Assembly (NCBI RefSeq): GCF_016427535.1
Contig: NZ_JAELXV010000001.1
Span: 1,488,001-1,552,000, forward strand
Reading direction: 5' to 3'
Length of the DNA stretch: 64,000 nt
Source of the DNA: Hymenobacter sp. BT559
Lineage (GTDB): Bacteria > Bacteroidota > Bacteroidia > Cytophagales > Hymenobacteraceae
The position numbers and the translations under genes were made by a program. Of the stretch, positions 57,559 through 64,000 are shown piece after piece (within the stretch, counting starts at the first letter, position 1; each line of letters starts with the position of its first letter). The notes below the pieces were generated by a model that saw nothing but the letters and a program-made list of their open reading frames with translations, did no database searches and was not told the DNA's origin.

Positions 57559-59973
57559 TTACTCTACCACGAGGCGCAGCGCGCGGGTAGCGCGGGCCGC
57601 CGTGGCGTGCAGCAGGTACAGGCCCGGCGCTAGGCCCGCCAGCTCGACCTGCGGCGTGGTGGCCGTGCGCACCAAGCGCCCCTGGTCATCAAACAGGCGT
57701 AGCGTGAACGCCCCGGTGAGGCCGCGTACCTCTACTCGGCCGCGGGCCGGGTTAGGCACCAGCTGCCATACTACAGTCTGGCTGGGCGTGCTACCCAGCG
57801 GAGTGCCCGCGATGGCCTGCGGCACGAGGCTGGTATTGGGCTGGGCCAGCTGGCCGCTGCCATTGTATCCCCAAAGCCAGAGGCTACCGTCGGCGCGCAC
57901 GGCGGCGGTGTTGGTGCCATTGGCGGCCGCAAGCACCCAGTTGCCTCCGCCGCTCACGAGAGTGGGCGAAAGCTGGTTGGTGGTGGTGCCGGTGCCGAGC
58001 TGGCCATTGGCATTGCTGCCCCAGGCCCAAAGGGTGCCGTCCTGGCGCAGGGCTACCGAGTGGCTGTTACCCGCGGCTACCATGCGCCAGGTAGTAGCGG
58101 TGCCCACCTGCAGGGGCACGGCGTGGGCCAGGGTGGTGCCATCGCCGAGCTGGCCGCTGGTATTATCGCCCCAGGCCCAAAGGGTGCCGTCTTGGCGCAC
58201 GGCCACGGTGTGGGTAGCCCCAGCGGCCACGCTAGTCCAGGCGGCGCCTTTGCCTATCTGCGTTGGGTCAAGCCGGTAGATAGTATCGCTGAGGCCGGTG
58301 CCGAGCTGGCCGTTGGCATTGTTGCCCCAGGCCCAGAGGGTGCCATCCTGGCGCAGGGCTACGGTGTGGCTGGTGCCCGCGCTGGCGCTAGCCCAGGTAG
58401 TGGCCGTGCCAATAAGCTGGGGCTCGGGCTGCACTGTGGTGTTACCATTACCGAGTTGGCCCTGGGTATTGCGGCCCCAGGTCCAGAGGGTGCCATCCTG
58501 GCGCAGGGCTACCGAGTGGTACCAGCCCGCCGCCACGCTGGTCCAGGTGGTGGCCGTCCCGATTTGGATAGGAGCGGGTTGATTGGTATTGGTGCTGCCG
58601 TTGCCCAGCTGGCCCTGGTTGTTGTAGCCCCAGGTCCAGAGGGTGCCGTTCTGGCGCAGGGCCATGGTGTGAAACTGGCCGCTAGCTACAGCCTGCCAGG
58701 TGGCTGCCGGGCTGCCGTTGGTCGGCGTCATCTGGGCGCCGGGGCTACCCGCGCCCAGGCCGAGCTGGCCGGCACTATTATCGCCCCAGGTCCAGAGGGT
58801 GCCATCCTGGCGCAGGGCGCCCACGTGGCTACCCCCTAGGGCCACCGTGCGCCAGAGGCCGGGCATGGCCAGCGCGGCAGGCACTAGCTGCATGCCTGTG
58901 CCGAGGCCAAGCTGACCGTTGACATTGTAGCCCCAGTCCCAAAGCGTGCCATCCTGGCGCTGCGCTAAGGTGTGGTACCAGCCGGCGGCCACGGTCTGCC
59001 AGGTGGTGGCGGTGCCTACCTGGGCGGGCAGCAGCTGGTTGGTGGTAGTGCCGAGGCCCAGCTGGCCGTAGTAGTTGTAGCCCCAGGTCCAGAGGGTGCC
59101 GTCCTGGCGCAGGGCCACGGTGTGGCTGTTGCCCGTGGCTATGCTGGCCCAGGTAGTAGCCGTGCCCACCTGGGTGGGCGAGAGCTGGCTGGTGGTAGTG
59201 CCAGTGCCCAGCTGGCCCTGGCCGTTGTAGCCCCAGGCCCAGAGAGTGCCATCCTGGCGCAAGGCCACGGTGTGGTTGTTGCCTGTGGCCACGCTGGCCC
59301 AGGTAGTGGCCGTGCCAATGGGCTGGGGCGTCCGGTACAAAACAATATCACCGGTGCCCAGCTGGCCCTGGCTGTTGTCGCCCCAGGCCCAAAGGGTACC
59401 ATCGCGCCGAATGGCCGCGGTTTGGTGGTTGTTGGCGCTCAGGCTGGCCCAGGTGGCGGTGCCCACCTGCGTGGGCGTGGGGCGGTCGGTGGTGCCGCCA
59501 TCTCCGAGCTGGCCGTAGGAATCATCGCCCCAGGTCCAGAGGGTGCCGTCCTGGCGCAGCGCTACTACGTGGTGCCAGCCCGCGCTCACGCTAGTCCAGG
59601 TAGTGGCGGTGCCTACTTGCACGGGTGTGGCGTGGGCTTGGGTCGTGCCATCGCCGAGCTGGCCATCACTGTTGGCGCCCCAGGTCCAGAGGGTGCCGTC
59701 TTGGCGCACCGCCACCGTAAAGTCCATGCCCGTAGTTACGCTACGCCAGGTGGTAGCCGCTGGGCCAACGGCGGCTGGCGTAGGTTGGTAGGTAGCGCCT
59801 CCGGTGCCAAGCTGCCCGTAGGTATTGTCGCCCCAGGCCCAGAGGGTACCATCGGCGTAGATGGCTGCCGTGTGCTGGTAGCCGGCTGCCAGGCGCTGGG
59901 CCTGGGCCCGGCTCATCCATAGTCCGCTCAAGCAAACCAGGAAAAGCCCTAGTTTACGGGTAAAAATTGACAT
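57559..59973 (-). CDS. RCC1-repeat secreted protein with T9SS C-terminal domain
   Basis: 804 residues. Signal peptide, then fourteen RCC1-type repeats of about 50 residues, each with W(A/T)WG.N..GQLG and QDGTL, then a C-terminal sorting domain (about 725-804: PNPARGRVEVRGL ... LAPGLYLLHATAARATRALRLVVE) that directs export by the type IX system. Fourteen repeats equal two seven-bladed propellers. The repeats are also similar in DNA, which suggests recent expansion. Binding role likely, ligand unknown. Confidence 0.94.
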   Translation of the reverse strand: MSIFTRKLGLFLVCLSGLWMSRAQAQRLAAGYQHTAAIYADGTLWAWGDNTYGQLGTGGATYQPTPAAVGPAATTWRSVTTGMDFTVAVRQDGTLWTWGANSDGQLGDGTTQAHATPVQVGTATTWTSVSAGWHHVVALRQDGTLWTWGDDSYGQLGDGGTTDRPTPTQVGTATWASLSANNHQTAAIRRDGTLWAWGDNSQGQLGTGDIVLYRTPQPIGTATTWASVATGNNHTVALRQDGTLWAWGYNGQGQLGTGTTTSQLSPTQVGTATTWASIATGNSHTVALRQDGTLWTWGYNYYGQLGLGTTTNQLLPAQVGTATTWQTVAAGWYHTLAQRQDGTLWDWGYNVNGQLGLGTGMQLVPAALAMPGLWRTVALGGSHVGALRQDGTLWTWGDNSAGQLGLGAGSPGAQMTPTNGSPAATWQAVASGQFHTMALRQNGTLWTWGYNNQGQLGNGSTNTNQPAPIQIGTATTWTSVAAGWYHSVALRQDGTLWTWGRNTQGQLGNGNTTVQPEPQLIGTATTWASASAGTSHTVALRQDGTLWAWGNNANGQLGTGLSDTIYRLDPTQIGKGAAWTSVAAGATHTVAVRQDGTLWAWGDNTSGQLGDGTTLAHAVPLQVGTATTWRMVAAGNSHSVALRQDGTLWAWGSNANGQLGTGTTTNQLSPTLVSGGGNWVLAAANGTNTAAVRADGSLWLWGYNGSGQLAQPNTSLVPQAIAGTPLGSTPSQTVVWQLVPNPARGRVEVRGLTGAFTLRLFDDQGRLVRTATTPQVELAGLAPGLYLLHATAARATRALRLVVE

Positions 59974-60304
59974 ATAATAAAGCGGAAGTAATTAGGATAG
60001 TGTGCTGAAATACCGGCAAATGTAAGGCCTTGCCGAGCGGCTTCAATGCTCGGCAAGCAGCTAATTATTGCCGCTGCCCGAGCGCTCGCTCTCAGCCTGC
60101 CACTTACGATAAAGAAGGGCCATTGGGTGTAGCCATTTTTAAGTAAAGCCTCAACTGTAGCAGCGCGGTAAGCTCGGCTTGGTCGGGTAGGGCGTCTACT
60201 CGGCAACAGGACCGTCTGCGGCAGCCCTAGGTTGCCCGAGGCGGGCTGATGTGCTGCTATGCTTATTGCTTGTATTTTGAGCATAAGCTGCTAATAAACA
60301 GTAT
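59974..60304. other. intergenic region with promoter and hairpin
   Basis: Holds the RCC1 promoter (60017-60047) and a GCCGAGC/GCTCGGC hairpin (60032-60054) overlapping it, which could also end the permease-fusion transcript. No gene seen. Confidence 0.5.
60017..60047 (-). promoter_or_regulatory. promoter of the RCC1 gene
   Basis: On the minus strand TTG (60046-60044), 19-base spacer, exact TACATTTG (60024-60017); leader of about 37 bases to the ATG at 59973. Confidence 0.6.
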
Positions 60305-61894
60305 TTATTTCTGTAGGTATTTGCCTAGGTTCGAAATGCTAGTAATACCTAACTCAGTGGCCTGCTGCTCCCGCATCAGCAAGCAGTAAGCATTGTTGAA
60401 GCCCAGCGGGGCGCGCCAGGCCAGTCCGTAGCGTCGCCCAAACTCGGCCTGCACGTAGCTGAACACCGCCTCGGGGCGCCCGCCCAGCGAGTCGAGCACT
60501 GCCGCCGAGGGCTGGAGCAGCACTTGCAGGCCGGTGCCAGTGTACTCCGGGTACATATCTATCTGGCCGCCGCGCAGGGCCTCAAAGCAGATGGTGGTGC
60601 CGCCCAGGCCAGTTTTAGTGGCTACACCTAGGTCGGTATTGCCTCGAATGAGAGCGGCATACATCTCGACCAGAATGTATTGCTCCGCAAAAATCTTAGA
60701 GCCCAGGCGCACCTCCGGCGCGCCGGGTGGTAGCGGGCGCGGGGCTTTGAGCAGGCCGCGGCGCCGCAGCCACCCTAGGGCCACCGCCTTGGGGTCGCGG
60801 TGCAAATTATCGACCTGGTAGTTGAGGTTAGTCATGGCCGAGTCGGAGAGCTGCCCACTGAGCTGGTCGAGCACGGGGCCCAACTCGGGGTGGGCGCGTA
60901 GCACCTCGGGCCGCAGCACGGGCGCGCAGTAGTAGGGCGGCAGGGCGTGGCGGTCGTCGCGCAGCACGCGCAGGCCGTAGGCCCGGATGCGCCCGTCGGT
61001 AGAGTAGCCGTCGATGACATCGACGCGGCCATCGCGCAGGGCTTCGTAGACCAGAGCCGGGGCCAGTACACCGTGCGGCAGCTTGCCTAGGCCATAGATG
61101 CGGCTGAGACCCGGCAGGCAGTCGGCCCGCCCCACAAACTCGGGGCTAAAGGCAGCCTGCAAGGCCGGCTGGCCCCGCCGCGCGCCCAGCAGCTGCGGCC
61201 CCCAGTAACCGGCCGCCAGCAGCGGCAGCACCACCAGCAGCCCTAGGCCTACCGCCCGCAGGCGCCGGGCCGACAGTGCCGCCAGCGCGCCCAGCCCCGC
61301 ATCGAAGGCCAGCGCCAGCGCGGCCGACGGCAGGGCACCCGCCAGTATCATCACCGGGTTATTAAGCGAAATGCCCTCGAAGATGAACTCGCCCAGCCCG
61401 CCCGCCGCCACGTAAGCGGCCAGCGTAGCCACGCCTACATTGATGACCGTGGCTGTGCGGATGCCCGCCATAATCACGGGCAAAGCAAGTGGTAATTCAA
61501 CTTGCCGAAAAAGCTGCCCATTGGTGAAGCCCAGCCCGCGTGCCGCCTCCACCACGGCGGGCGGCACGCCCTGAATGCCCGCCACCGTATTGCGAATAAT
61601 GGGCAGCAGCGAGTACAGCAGCAGCGCCACGATGGCCGGCCGCGCCCCAATACCCATAAACGGAATCAGAAAGCCGAGCAACGCGATGCTGGGCACGGTT
61701 TGGAGCACGCCCGCCGCACCTAGCACCGCCCCTTGCCAGCGCGGCCGCCGCGTGAGCCACAGCCCGACGGGTACCCCCACGGCCACGCCCAGCCCCAGCG
61801 CCGCCGCCGTCAGGGCCACGTGCTGGAGCGTTTGGTGGCCTAGCTTGCCGGCCTGCTCGTGCCAAAAAGTGAAAAGGTCGGGGAGGAGGGACAT
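60305..61894 (-). CDS. glycine betaine/choline-type ABC permease-binding protein fusion
   Basis: A single chain carrying both membrane and solute-binding parts, as in OpuBB/OpuBC-type fusions. Residues 1 to about 210: permease (TAAALGLGVAVGVPVGLWLT, the EAA-like VVEAARGLGFTNGQLFRQVE). Residues about 250-529: binding domain of the OpuAC type (VRLGSKIFAEQYILVEMYA, LRGGQIDMYPEYTGTGLQVL). Likely imports an osmoprotectant such as glycine betaine. The ATPase gene lies upstream, separated by a palindrome. Confidence 0.92.
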   Translation of the reverse strand: MSLLPDLFTFWHEQAGKLGHQTLQHVALTAAALGLGVAVGVPVGLWLTRRPRWQGAVLGAAGVLQTVPSIALLGFLIPFMGIGARPAIVALLLYSLLPIIRNTVAGIQGVPPAVVEAARGLGFTNGQLFRQVELPLALPVIMAGIRTATVINVGVATLAAYVAAGGLGEFIFEGISLNNPVMILAGALPSAALALAFDAGLGALAALSARRLRAVGLGLLVVLPLLAAGYWGPQLLGARRGQPALQAAFSPEFVGRADCLPGLSRIYGLGKLPHGVLAPALVYEALRDGRVDVIDGYSTDGRIRAYGLRVLRDDRHALPPYYCAPVLRPEVLRAHPELGPVLDQLSGQLSDSAMTNLNYQVDNLHRDPKAVALGWLRRRGLLKAPRPLPPGAPEVRLGSKIFAEQYILVEMYAALIRGNTDLGVATKTGLGGTTICFEALRGGQIDMYPEYTGTGLQVLLQPSAAVLDSLGGRPEAVFSYVQAEFGRRYGLAWRAPLGFNNAYCLLMREQQATELGITSISNLGKYLQK

Positions 61895-61960
61895 ATTGTT
61901 TTTACTGCGCAGGGGGCAGAAGCTGAATGAACTTACCCTGGTGTCTGATTAAGAATGCAA

Positions 61961-62070
61961 CACATTGGTCATGTAGCGCGCAGCGAAGCATCTCGTGTGC
62001 TGACGTCTGCGACCGTCATTTATTACTGCGCCACGCGAGATGCTTCGCTGCGTGCTGCATGACCAATGTG
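61961..62070. repeat. inverted repeat with GCAGCGAAGCATCTCG core
   Basis: 39-base arms 61961-61999 and 62032-62070 match at 36 positions. It stands between the ATPase and permease genes of one transporter, and shares the AGCGAAGCA core with the repeats at 45261 and 47183. Confidence 0.85.
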
Positions 62071-62094
62071 GGTTAGGTATTAAAGAAACAATTA

Positions 62095-63090
62095 TTAACC
62101 TAGGGCCTGGCCGAAAGCGGCCAGTAGCTGACCCCGCGTGATGACCTGCGGCTGGTCGGCTAGCCGAAACGCGGATGCTGCCCCGGCATCTAGCTGCCCT
62201 AGGGCCTCGTGCACGCTGGCAGTGGGCGGAAGCGTAGGCGTGTCGGCTGAAGCCGCCGGCTGGCCCTGGGGCAGGAAGGGCTGCACCTCGGCCAGCGTGA
62301 CCACCCGCAGCTGCAAAGCCAGCTGCTCGGCCTGGAAGAAGCTGCGCACAAAGTCGCTGGCTGGGTGCAGTAGCAGCTCACGGGGCGGGCCCAGTTGCTG
62401 AATCTTGCCTTTGTCGAGCAGCATGATGCGGTCGGCCAGCTCAAAGGCTTCCGTCACGTCGTGGGTTACGAGCACCACCGTTTTGCGGCGCAACTCGTCG
62501 AGCTCGCGAAAATCGCGGCGCACGGCGGTGCGCGTAATGGGGTCGAGCGCGCCGAAGGGCTCATCCAGCAGTATTACGGGCGGGTCGGCGGCCAGGGCGC
62601 GGGCCAGGCCCACGCGCTGCTGCTGCCCGCCCGAAAGCTCGGCCGGCAGCATGGGCCCGAAGCGCTCGGCCGGCAGGTGCAGCCGGTTGAGCAGCTCGGT
62701 GGTGCGAGCGGCCGTTTCGGCCGGGGGGCGACCTAGGAGGCCGGGCACCACGCCCACATTCTGGGCCACGGTGAGGTGCGGTAGCAGTCCTACCTGCTGA
62801 ATAACGTAGCCGATGCCGCGCCGCAGTTCCTCCGGCTTCTGCTGGCGCACGTCGCGGCCATTTATTTCTATCGTGCCGCCGTTGGGCTCGATGAGGCGGT
62901 TCAGGGTTTTGAGCAGGGTGGTTTTGCCGCAGCCGCTGGGGCCCAGCAGCACCAGCGTTTCGCCGGCGGCTACTTCAAAGCTGAGGTCATCGACCACTAC
63001 CTGCGCGCCAAAGCGCTTGGTGAGGTGCGATACGCGAATGACGGGTGAGGGAGGTATCAAAAGGAGGAGGTGACGCAGAGAAGCAGCCAA
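62095..63090 (-). CDS. glycine betaine/choline-type ABC ATPase
   Basis: ATPase of the osmoprotectant transporter. 331 residues: Walker A GPSGCGKTT, YVIQQVGLLPHLTV, signature LSGGQQQRVGLARAL, Walker B VILLDEPFGALDP and H-loop LVTHD. The C-terminal 80 residues (TVHEALGQL-type, ending FRLADQPQVITRGQLLAAFG) look like a degenerate CBS-type regulatory part, as in osmosensing OpuA. Start ATG 63090, though the conserved domain begins at about residue 17. Confidence 0.92.
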   Translation of the reverse strand: MAASLRHLLLLIPPSPVIRVSHLTKRFGAQVVVDDLSFEVAAGETLVLLGPSGCGKTTLLKTLNRLIEPNGGTIEINGRDVRQQKPEELRRGIGYVIQQVGLLPHLTVAQNVGVVPGLLGRPPAETAARTTELLNRLHLPAERFGPMLPAELSGGQQQRVGLARALAADPPVILLDEPFGALDPITRTAVRRDFRELDELRRKTVVLVTHDVTEAFELADRIMLLDKGKIQQLGPPRELLLHPASDFVRSFFQAEQLALQLRVVTLAEVQPFLPQGQPAASADTPTLPPTASVHEALGQLDAGAASAFRLADQPQVITRGQLLAAFGQALG

Positions 63091-63176
63091 GATACAGTCG
63101 GCTTTGGCGCGCCTCCTGCTTAAAAGTAGCTAGAACTAGCTCGCAACTCTGTAACCATCCAGTTGTCATTACCCGG

Positions 63177-63293
63177 GTGCGTTTCCTCGCTCTAGCAGCG
63201 GCGGCTCTTCTAAGCTGCGAGCCTGCAGCGAATGACCTAGGCGAACTGCGCGAAAGAAAATCACCTCCAAAAACCTCAGAATTTAGCAAGTAG
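63177..63293 (+). CDS. possible 38-residue lipoprotein
   Basis: From GTG 63177: MRFLALAAAALLSC then a charged tail with LGELRERK, ending EFSK. The lipobox ALLSC directly after a short hydrophobic run is typical of small entericidin-like lipoproteins. No SD or promoter box is clear, and short frames like this can occur by chance. Confidence 0.3.
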   Translation: MRFLALAAAALLSCEPAANDLGELRERKSPPKTSEFSK

Positions 63294-63441
63294 ACAAGAA
63301 AACTTAGCAAGAAAGCAAGAGGCATAACCACTTGATTTGCGCTACCTAGGCCCACACCTGGCGCGCAAATTGCGGCAAGCGTTTTTGTACGTACCAACTG
63401 CTGGGCTTCCTGCGTTGGATTCAACTATAGCGGGTGCCCGA

Positions 63442-63471
63442 TTTGGCGCCCGCATTTTCTCCCTACTTTTG
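63442..63471 (+). promoter_or_regulatory. consensus promoter of the TPR gene
   Basis: TTTG (63442-63445), 18-base spacer, exact TACTTTTG (63464-63471), 62 bases before the ATG. The best match to the Bacteroidota consensus seen in the window. Confidence 0.7.
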
Positions 63472-63533
63472 ACCACTTGCGGCCCAGCAGCTCGGTTGGG
63501 GTCGCCTTCTTAAGTTCACGCTGCGCTTATTCC

Positions 63534-64000
63534 ATGAAGCAACTTCCCCGGCTCGCGCTGGCGGCCAGCCTAACGGCACCGCTCGCGCTGGCTTCTCCCA
63601 CCGCCCACGCCCAGCAAACGCAGACGTTCACCGCCACCGAGCGGTATTTTCAGGAAGGCCTCGACCTGTTTGACCGCCAGCAGTACGGCGCGGCCCAGCA
63701 GGCTTTTCAGCTCTACCTGCGCCAGGCGCCCCAGCGCGTGCAGGAGCAGAGCGGTCCGGCCGACGTAAGCGGCCGCCTCGAGCGCCTGGCCGATGCCGAG
63801 TACTACTACGCCGTGAGCGGCCTCTACCTGCTGCACCCTGATGCCGAGGGCCTCATCCTGGCCTTTGCCCAACAGCACCCCACGCACCCGCGGGCGGCGG
63901 TGGCCTACTTCGAGCTGGCCAAGTTTTATTTCGACCAAAAGAACTACGGCCAGGCCCGCGCCTACTTCTTGAAAGTAGCGCCCGCCAACCTCAGCGCCGA
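63534..64000 (+). CDS. TPR-repeat protein, 5' part only
   Basis: Runs off the window after about 155 residues. Signal peptide (MKQLPRLALAASLTAPLALA), then TPR-like helical pairs: FQEGLDLFDRQQYGAAQQAF, LADAEYYYAVSGLYLLHPDA, AAVAYFELAKFYFDQKNYGQ. This resembles large periplasmic or outer-membrane-associated TPR proteins of Bacteroidota, often co-working with transport or gliding systems. Complete function cannot be judged. Confidence 0.85.
   Translation, partial: MKQLPRLALAASLTAPLALASPTAHAQQTQTFTATERYFQEGLDLFDRQQYGAAQQAFQLYLRQAPQRVQEQSGPADVSGRLERLADAEYYYAVSGLYLLHPDAEGLILAFAQQHPTHPRAAVAYFELAKFYFDQKNYGQARAYFLKVAPANLSA

Larger units (their letters stand above)
63091..63533. other. intergenic region with a tiny ORF and a promoter
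   Basis: Divergent region between the ATPase and the TPR gene. Contains the possible small lipoprotein at 63177-63293 and the TPR promoter at 63442-63471. Nothing else recognised. Confidence 0.5.

Noticed and set aside
58972-59922. 316-codon frame antisense to the RCC1 gene
   Set aside because: Repeats the RCC1 periodicity in reverse; it is a product of repetitive DNA.
57559-59973. Regular repeat spacing that could be mistaken for a CRISPR array
   Set aside because: Period of about 150 bases, in frame, encoding RCC1 units; no spacer/repeat pattern and no cas genes.

Overview
The window looks like chromosome of a GC-rich member of the Bacteroidota, most likely Hymenobacter or a close relative. 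Four things point there: a fused lpxC-fabZ gene within an lpxA/lpxC-fabZ/lpxD cluster, a serine-palmitoyltransferase-type enzyme, a secreted protein with a type IX secretion C-terminal domain, and promoters of the Bacteroidota form TTTG-N18/19-TAnnTTTG with few Shine-Dalgarno sequences. Phage genes, transposases, CRISPR arrays, rRNA and tRNA genes were not seen. Most of the window is ordinary housekeeping and cell-envelope content in short operons or single genes.

Layout. 0-9.8 kb: a Cys/His-rich hypothetical, a DUF2147 protein, a probable stand-alone structured RNA (about 1896-2236) carrying a 23-codon ORF with a perfect SD, NlpC/P60 hydrolase, M61 peptidase, Kup potassium transporter, FKBP isomerase, a 44-residue gene with its own promoter and terminator, a DinB gene broken by an in-frame TGA, and a DUF4440 protein. 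9.9-16.6 kb: MtgA transglycosylase, App1-type phosphatase, topoisomerase IB, then two divergent paralogous lipoproteins with kinase-like motifs. 16.7-21.5 kb: ABC ATPase, lpxA, lpxC-fabZ, lpxD, a phosphatase-like protein lacking its catalytic cysteine, and YqaE. 21.5-29.3 kb: DbpA-like helicase, YihY, DUF2062, SseB, a cytochrome c/SCO1/lipoprotein set, and an aldo/keto reductase.

29.3-32.6 kb holds the most unusual gene set: an Lgt-like membrane protein, an AT-rich orphan gene, a cysteine-rich radical SAM protein resembling the archaeal tetraether-lipid-synthase group, and two tiny membrane proteins, tightly packed and partly overlapping. 32.8-41.2 kb: tilS, a lipoprotein, biotin carboxylase, the serine-palmitoyltransferase-type enzyme, a histone-H1-like protein, tyrS and holA. 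41.2-44 kb: a 63-residue protein, an ATP-grasp protein and two PA2169-family proteins; three of these four share one short hydrophobic module. 44-57.4 kb: secreted hypothetical, M28 peptidase, Gfo/Idh/MocA oxidoreductase, YiaAB protein, GH92 mannosidase, HdeD, SDR, GH1-like glycosidase, methyltransferase and sugar MFS transporter; several of these suit glycan and sugar use. 57.5-64 kb: a 14-repeat RCC1 protein, a glycine-betaine-type ABC system with fused permease and binding protein, and the start of a TPR protein.

The non-coding DNA is rich in inverted repeats: ordinary terminator hairpins, a family of imperfect palindromes whose arms are tandem short words and which often touch start codons, and longer dispersed palindromes with a GCGAAGC core. 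The hexamer CCTAGG is strikingly over-represented throughout.
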